A DNA stretch of 9,381 bases from Methylacidiphilum sp. (GTDB taxonomy: Bacteria > Verrucomicrobiota > Verrucomicrobiia > CAIQCK01), in assembly GCA_020718125.1 (NCBI GenBank), contig DYDC01000084.1, positions 1 to 9,381 of the forward strand, read 5' to 3'. The notes below the pieces were generated by a model that worked only from the letters and a program-made list of their open reading frames with translations, had not been told where the DNA came from and made no database searches. Both the position numbers and the translations under genes were made by a program. Shown here in pieces: positions 5,877-9,381 of this stretch. The stretch's first letter is position 1, and the number at the start of each line of letters is the position of its first letter.

Positions 5877-6956
5877 TCAACTCGTGATGATGACTTTGAC
5901 AACCTTGTCCTTGTAAGCCGTGTTCAACTGGAAAGCTTCAACGATGCGTTTCAGCGGGAAGCGGTGGCTGACGAGGCCTTGCAGGTCCACGCGGCCCTGC
6001 TCGGCCATCCGGATGGCACGTGGATAAATATGCTTCATGCGGCGGATCAAAAGGACAGTCAACCCCTTCCGGCGGGCCGTGGAGTGCTTCATGACGAGCC
6101 GGTCGTCGCCGGGAATGCCGGCAAGCGAGACGCGTCCGCCCATCCGCGCCATCTCGACGGCCTGCGCGACGGACGACTGCTCGCCCCAAGCAGCTTCGAT
6201 GGCCACATCCACGCCACGGCCGTGCGTTTCGGCGTTGACGCGTTTGCTGGCGTCTTCCTTTTCGCTGTTGATCGGAATGCCGCCCCACTTCGCGGCAAGC
6301 CTGAGCCGCCAAGGCAGCTTGTCGGTGACAAAAATCGGATCGGCTCCCGAGAGCCGCGCGAGTTGCAGGATAAGCAAGCCGATGGGGCCGGCGCCGATGA
6401 TGGCAACGCTGCGGTTGACTCGAAGCTTCGAGAGGTCCACCGCGTGGATGGCGACCCCGAACGGCTCGAGCAGCGCGGCGGCCTCGTCATCAACACTCTT
6501 TGGCACCGGAAAACAGCAGCGCGCCGGCATGTGCATCCATTCGCAAAAACTGCCTCCGTAGGGATAGTTCCCGCAAAACGCCAGCCGGCAGCAGAGATTC
6601 GGATGCCCGTGCTCGCAGAGTTCACAGCGATGGCACGGTTGCGCCGGGTCCACGGCCACGCGCGTGCCGGGCTTCAACGGTTCGGAGTTCCCGTCGAGCG
6701 ATCCCGCCACGACCGCTTCGACGACAGCGGAAAACTCGTGCCCGAGAATCAGCGACCCCTCGATCCGCGTGTCGCCGATGCGGGCGTCCAGATAGGAGTG
6801 GAGGTCGCTGCCGCAGATGCCCGTGCAACGCACCCGCAGCAACGCCTCGCCGCGTCCGGGCGGGCCGGGATGCGGCGCACGCTTGACACGCATGTCGCGC
6901 GGGCCGTGCAGTCGTGCAGCCAGCATCGTTGCGTCAGTTTTACGTTGCGTTGTCAT
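5877..6956 (-). CDS. Zinc-dependent medium-chain alcohol/polyol dehydrogenase
   Basis: Medium-chain dehydrogenase/reductase (MDR) of 359 residues, the sorbitol/threonine dehydrogenase type, expected to oxidise a sugar alcohol or similar secondary alcohol with NAD in the cytoplasm. Catalytic zinc residues: C48 (GICGSDLH), H73-E74 (GHEF) and E164 (LLEPF). Structural zinc: C108, C111, C114 and C122. The nucleotide fold has GAGPIG (188-193), and D212 at the end of the second strand (FVTD) points to NAD rather than NADP. The ATG at 6956 is four bases after the stop of the upstream isomerase-like gene, so the two are almost certainly co-transcribed; an internal ATG at 6926 has no ribosome binding site. 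In this locus a role with an L-sugar or its alditol is plausible, but the substrate cannot be read from the sequence. Confidence 0.9.
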   Translation of the reverse strand: MTTQRKTDATMLAARLHGPRDMRVKRAPHPGPPGRGEALLRVRCTGICGSDLHSYLDARIGDTRIEGSLILGHEFSAVVEAVVAGSLDGNSEPLKPGTRVAVDPAQPCHRCELCEHGHPNLCCRLAFCGNYPYGGSFCEWMHMPARCCFPVPKSVDDEAAALLEPFGVAIHAVDLSKLRVNRSVAIIGAGPIGLLILQLARLSGADPIFVTDKLPWRLRLAAKWGGIPINSEKEDASKRVNAETHGRGVDVAIEAAWGEQSSVAQAVEMARMGGRVSLAGIPGDDRLVMKHSTARRKGLTVLLIRRMKHIYPRAIRMAEQGRVDLQGLVSHRFPLKRIVEAFQLNTAYKDKVVKVIITS

Positions 6957-6960
6957 GAGA

Positions 6961-8397
6961 CTACTCGTGCAGGTAAACGTCCCATCCCAGATACTTCGTC
7001 AACGCCTCCTTCACGCCGGCGGCGATGTGGGTTGGGTTGACAGCGACATGGCGCTCAAAACCGTTGTCGCAAACGTGCGCAAGCAGCTTCTGGAAGTTCG
7101 GGATGCGGACGACGCCGTAGCCGCCGAAGGTCTTGAGCGGATCGTCGGTGAACTCGCCTTCGCCGACGTAGGCGCGAATCTTGCCCGAAGCGTCGTCAGT
7201 CGTGCAACGCAGGTAGGTCAACGGGGCGGCCTTCACGCGGCCGACGACCGTGCCGCAGGTGTTCTCCTTGCCGACCGTGCCGGCGATGATCTCATGCCAG
7301 TCCATCCGCGGCTTGCCCTCGCCCGCGTCGGCGAAGATGTCCTTCGGCAGGTTGCTGCAATGGAACACGACGCCCTTGTCGGGGTCGTCGGCGTAATTGT
7401 TGTTCCAGTCCACGAGCGCGCTGGGCCGGCCGCTGGCCTGCGCCATCGCAACCATCCCCACGCAGCCCATCACGTCCACCTCGCACGCGCTGGAGGCCAG
7501 CGCGTTGCTCATCATGCTCATCACCGTGCACGGCACGACCCCGAAAAACTCCTCGATGGCGGTCCAGCACTGCATGGCAGTGGCGTTCAAATGCGCGCGT
7601 TTCATCCAGCCGTCCACGGCGACGCCGAACTTGGCCATCTTCAGCAGCGACGCGGGCGGAACATTCCGGGTCGCGACGTATTCGTTGATCGCGGCAAGCT
7701 CCGCTTTCACGGCGCGGTCGTTGTCGGACATCTTGTTGACCCAACCGAGCAGTTCGTAAAGGTCGAGCGTCTCGATGCTGATGCCCGCCTGTTCGAGCAG
7801 CTTCTCGCTGTAGCGGACGGTGTTGAACGCCACGGGACGCGTGCCGAGCGCGCCGATGCGCAGGCCGCGCAGCGCGCGCAGGACACGGCAGGTGACGGCA
7901 AAGCCGGCAAGGTCTTGCGCGAAACTCTTGCCGGTCGGGCTGCACGTGTGGAGCCGTGTGAGCGTGAACGGGATGCCGTATTGCCTGAGGTTGTTCGTCG
8001 CCGACATCTTGCCGCAGAAACTGTCGCGGCGGTTGCCCCTGCGCATCTTGTTCGGCTCGTCTGAAAACGCGTGGATGAGCACCGGCACGCGCAGGCCGGA
8101 CCAGCGGAGCGCGTTGGCGATGGCGCGCTCGTCACCGAAGTTCGGCAACGTCACGACGATGCCGTCGATCTTCCGTCGGTTCGCGCCGAACAGCTCGGCG
8201 CACTTCTTCGCGTCGTCGAAGCTCTCAATGCTGCCGAACTGGGTCGCCTTCGGGCTGAGCGTGACGACCTTGAAGCCGGCCTTTTCGAGCGCGTCGAGCA
8301 CGGTGGCGCGGCCACTCTCGCAGAGTTCCGCGGGAAAGAAGCCGCGATTGCCGACGATGAGGCCGAGGGTGATGGGTTTGATGGTGGCGGGTTTCAT
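6961..8397 (-). CDS. L-fucose/arabinose isomerase-family protein (FucI-like)
   Basis: Member of the L-fucose isomerase and related-protein family (COG2407), which interconverts aldoses and ketoses using manganese. It is 478 residues, clearly shorter than E. coli FucI (591). Probable metal ligands equivalent to FucI E337, D361 and H528 are E306 (SACEVDVMG), D330 (LVDWNNNY) and H457 (NPTHIA); the N-terminal part (about 8-170) is the Rossmann-like region. This is the first gene of the operon, transcribed away from the regulator, with GGAG eight bases before the ATG. FucI proteins act on L-fucose and D-arabinose; with AraB and AraD encoded downstream and no AraA in the window, an L-arabinose to L-ribulose activity is possible but unproven. 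Family membership is secure, substrate open. Confidence 0.88.
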   Translation of the reverse strand: MKPATIKPITLGLIVGNRGFFPAELCESGRATVLDALEKAGFKVVTLSPKATQFGSIESFDDAKKCAELFGANRRKIDGIVVTLPNFGDERAIANALRWSGLRVPVLIHAFSDEPNKMRRGNRRDSFCGKMSATNNLRQYGIPFTLTRLHTCSPTGKSFAQDLAGFAVTCRVLRALRGLRIGALGTRPVAFNTVRYSEKLLEQAGISIETLDLYELLGWVNKMSDNDRAVKAELAAINEYVATRNVPPASLLKMAKFGVAVDGWMKRAHLNATAMQCWTAIEEFFGVVPCTVMSMMSNALASSACEVDVMGCVGMVAMAQASGRPSALVDWNNNYADDPDKGVVFHCSNLPKDIFADAGEGKPRMDWHEIIAGTVGKENTCGTVVGRVKAAPLTYLRCTTDDASGKIRAYVGEGEFTDDPLKTFGGYGVVRIPNFQKLLAHVCDNGFERHVAVNPTHIAAGVKEALTKYLGWDVYLHE

Positions 8398-8574
8398 GGA
8401 ATGGGTCTCCGTTGTGATTTGCCGTCAGTGTCTTGCCGGAACGTTGTCCAATACTCAAACCTTCTCGCGACCCCGCGCCGGCAAAATCCGGGCGGAGATA
8501 ATACTTGCATCCCGCGCCACGACAACGCCAGTTTACGGAAACTTTCCACCAAATTGCGCCCAGCGACAACGTCC
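8398..8574. promoter_or_regulatory. Divergent control region between the operon and the regulator
   Basis: This 177-base gap separates the operon start (leftward) from the regulator start (rightward), so it should hold both promoters and the operator. A possible minus-strand promoter is TTGTCG (8525-8520) and TATTAT (8503-8498) with a 16-base spacer, leaving a leader of about 95 bases. Upstream of it lies the perfect palindrome GGAAA-C-TTTCC (8537-8547). GACAACG occurs at 8521-8527 and 8565-8571 in direct orientation and at 8442-8448 inverted. I found no convincing plus-strand promoter or ribosome binding site for the regulator. Confidence 0.5.
8498..8525 (-). promoter_or_regulatory. Candidate sigma-70-like promoter of the sugar operon
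   Basis: On the minus strand, TTGTCG and TATTAT are separated by 16 bases; four of six bases match the -35 consensus and four of six the -10 consensus (TTGACA, TATAAT), so the match is moderate. One GACAACG copy overlaps the -35 element, and a palindrome lies 12 bases further upstream where an activator might bind. Promoter rules for this group are less well known than for E. coli. Confidence 0.3.
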
Positions 8575-9045
8575 ATGCCAGCCGTCCCCAAGGTCATCCT
8601 GCTGATCGAATCCTCGCGCGCATCAGGCCGCAGCCTGTTGCGCGGCGTGGCCCGCTACGCGCGGCTGCACGGGCCGTGGTCGTTCCACTGGGAACCGGGC
8701 GGTCTGGAAAAGGCGTGGCCGCGCCTGAAGAGCCTCGACGCCGACGGCATCATCCCGCGTGACGTGGAGAAGACCCGCGAAGCGCTGCGGCTTGGCCTGC
8801 CGGCCGTCGTCATCGGCCACAGCAAACGCGAGGTCCCCGGCCTGGCCAACGTCATCACCGATTCCGCCGCCGTCGGCCACATGGCCGCGCAGCACCTGCT
8901 CGACCGTGGTTTCCGGCATTTCGCTTACTGCGGCTTTGACGACAAACCGTGGTCGCTGGAGCGCGGTGAGAGTTTCCAGCGGCGCGTCACACAAGCAGGT
9001 GTCGAGACTCGCTTCTACCGCCCCACGCTGCCGGCCGCCAGGTGA
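8575..9045 (+). CDS. XylR-type sugar regulator, N-terminal fragment (broken gene)
   Basis: The 156 residues match the start of XylR-type AraC-family regulators, in which a periplasmic-binding-protein-like sugar domain precedes an AraC DNA-binding domain. Visible family features: VILLIESSRASGRSLLRGVARYARLHGPWSF (7-37, described by position), DADGIIPR (55-62), the VVIGHSK strand (78-84), and DSAAVGHMAAQHLLDRGFRHFAYCGF (96-121, by position), where the first lobe ends. The frame then hits TGA at 9043-9045 before the second lobe. The DNA-binding domain continues in another frame from 9042. E. coli XylR is 392 residues; the two pieces total about 243, so some 150 residues are missing. The ATG at 8575 fits the family start; the open frame continues upstream but that part reads antisense to the neighbouring gene. 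Likely the regulator of the divergent operon before it was damaged, or an assembly error. Confidence 0.8.
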   Translation: MPAVPKVILLIESSRASGRSLLRGVARYARLHGPWSFHWEPGGLEKAWPRLKSLDADGIIPRDVEKTREALRLGLPAVVIGHSKREVPGLANVITDSAAVGHMAAQHLLDRGFRHFAYCGFDDKPWSLERGESFQRRVTQAGVETRFYRPTLPAAR

Positions 9046-9305
9046 CCGATGTGGCCCGCGCGGCCGGCCTGTCGCGGCGCGTGTTGGAGAAAAGATTCCG
9101 CGCGCTCCTCGACCGGTCCGTCTTGAGCGAAATCCGCCGCATCCGCGTGGACCAGATCGCGCGAATACTCCTGGAAACCCACCAGCCCGCCTCGCAGATC
9201 GCGCTCGCCCTCGGCTACGAGAGCGTCGAGCACATCGCGCGCTACTTCCGCTCCGAGAAAGGCATGTCGCCACTCGCCTATCGGCGCGAATTTGGGAGGC
9301 ACTGA
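9042..9305 (+). CDS. XylR-type sugar regulator, C-terminal AraC DNA-binding fragment
   Basis: The 87 residues form a nearly complete AraC-type DNA-binding domain with two helix-turn-helix units: the first around VTDVARAAGLSRRVLEKRF (1-19) and the second around ASQIALALGYESVEHIARYF (50-69), ending with the usual G-M-S-P-L-A-Y-R-R-E-F. It is one frame off the N-terminal fragment and overlaps it by four bases (GTGA, where GTG would be the start and TGA the stop). No ribosome binding site precedes the GTG, so independent translation looks doubtful although coupled reinitiation is conceivable. It should be read as the tail of the gene starting at 8575. Confidence 0.82.
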   Translation: MTDVARAAGLSRRVLEKRFRALLDRSVLSEIRRIRVDQIARILLETHQPASQIALALGYESVEHIARYFRSEKGMSPLAYRREFGRH

Positions 9306-9333
9306 GACACGAGCAACTTGACACACGCGCCAA

Positions 9334-9347
9334 GTCCCGAAAGGGAC
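9334..9347. repeat. Small hairpin after the regulator
   Basis: GTCCC (9334-9338) and GGGAC (9343-9347) form a 5-bp stem with loop GAAA, about 30 bases after the regulator stop. No T-tract follows, so termination is not supported. Confidence 0.4.
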
Positions 9348-9358
9348 GGTCGAGAATA

Positions 9359-9380
9359 GCCCGGCGTTTCAACGCTGGGT
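9359..9380. repeat. REP-like hairpin at the right edge
   Basis: GCCCGGCGT (9359-9367) pairs with ACGCTGGGT (9372-9380), including G-T pairs at 9359/9380 and 9363/9376, with loop TTCA. Its ends, AGCCC and TGGGT, are the same as those of the 47-base transposase repeat. It may belong to a longer repeat that continues past the window. Confidence 0.55.
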
Positions 9381-9381
9381 G

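Noticed and set aside
6817..8064. Long plus-strand open frame (415 codons) opposite the FucI-like gene
   Set aside because: Its composition follows the codons of the real minus-strand gene; no motif or start signal supports it.
8071..8574. Upstream extension of the regulator frame to 8071
   Set aside because: The extension overlaps the FucI-like gene antisense and does not resemble the family; XylR-type proteins start at about the ATG at 8575.

Overview
The window is a GC-rich (roughly 60% by eye) piece of a bacterial chromosome carrying a sugar-catabolism locus. Gene content (L-rhamnose isomerase, a secreted mutarotase, AraD, AraB, a fucose-isomerase-family protein, a XylR-type regulator) and the many short intergenic hairpin repeats plus a REP-associated transposase suggest the Planctomycetota-Verrucomicrobiota group, most likely Verrucomicrobiota. 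This taxonomic call is inferred from style and gene content; no marker gene is present.

Layout. Every metabolic gene is on the minus strand, so transcription runs right to left: fucose-isomerase-like protein (8397-6961), a zinc alcohol/polyol dehydrogenase (6956-5877), then an inserted transposase unit (5827-5154), AraB ribulokinase (5111-3441), AraD L-ribulose-5-phosphate 4-epimerase (3326-2619), a signal-peptide aldose 1-epimerase (2608-1490), RhaA L-rhamnose isomerase (1388-123), and the first six codons of another gene running off the left edge (18-1). On the plus strand at the right edge, a XylR-type regulator (periplasmic-binding-like domain plus AraC helix-turn-helix) starts at 8575 and is divergent from the operon; it is broken by a frameshift and has lost about 150 residues. 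No gene-free stretch exceeds 300 bases.

How the genes work together. AraB and AraD turn L-ribulose into D-xylulose 5-phosphate, but the isomerase that should feed them (AraA) is not in the window; the fucose-isomerase-family protein and RhaA are the only isomerases present. RhaA in turn has no rhamnulokinase or rhamnulose-phosphate aldolase beside it. The locus is therefore a mosaic of arabinose, rhamnose and fucose modules under one XylR-type regulator.

The most striking non-coding structure is around the transposase: each side carries three hairpins in mirrored order, and the middle one is a 47-base sequence repeated perfectly in inverted orientation. The outermost hairpin pair has kept its fold while changing its stem sequence. 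Further hairpins sit between araB and araD and after the regulator, some with the same terminal bases or loop size.
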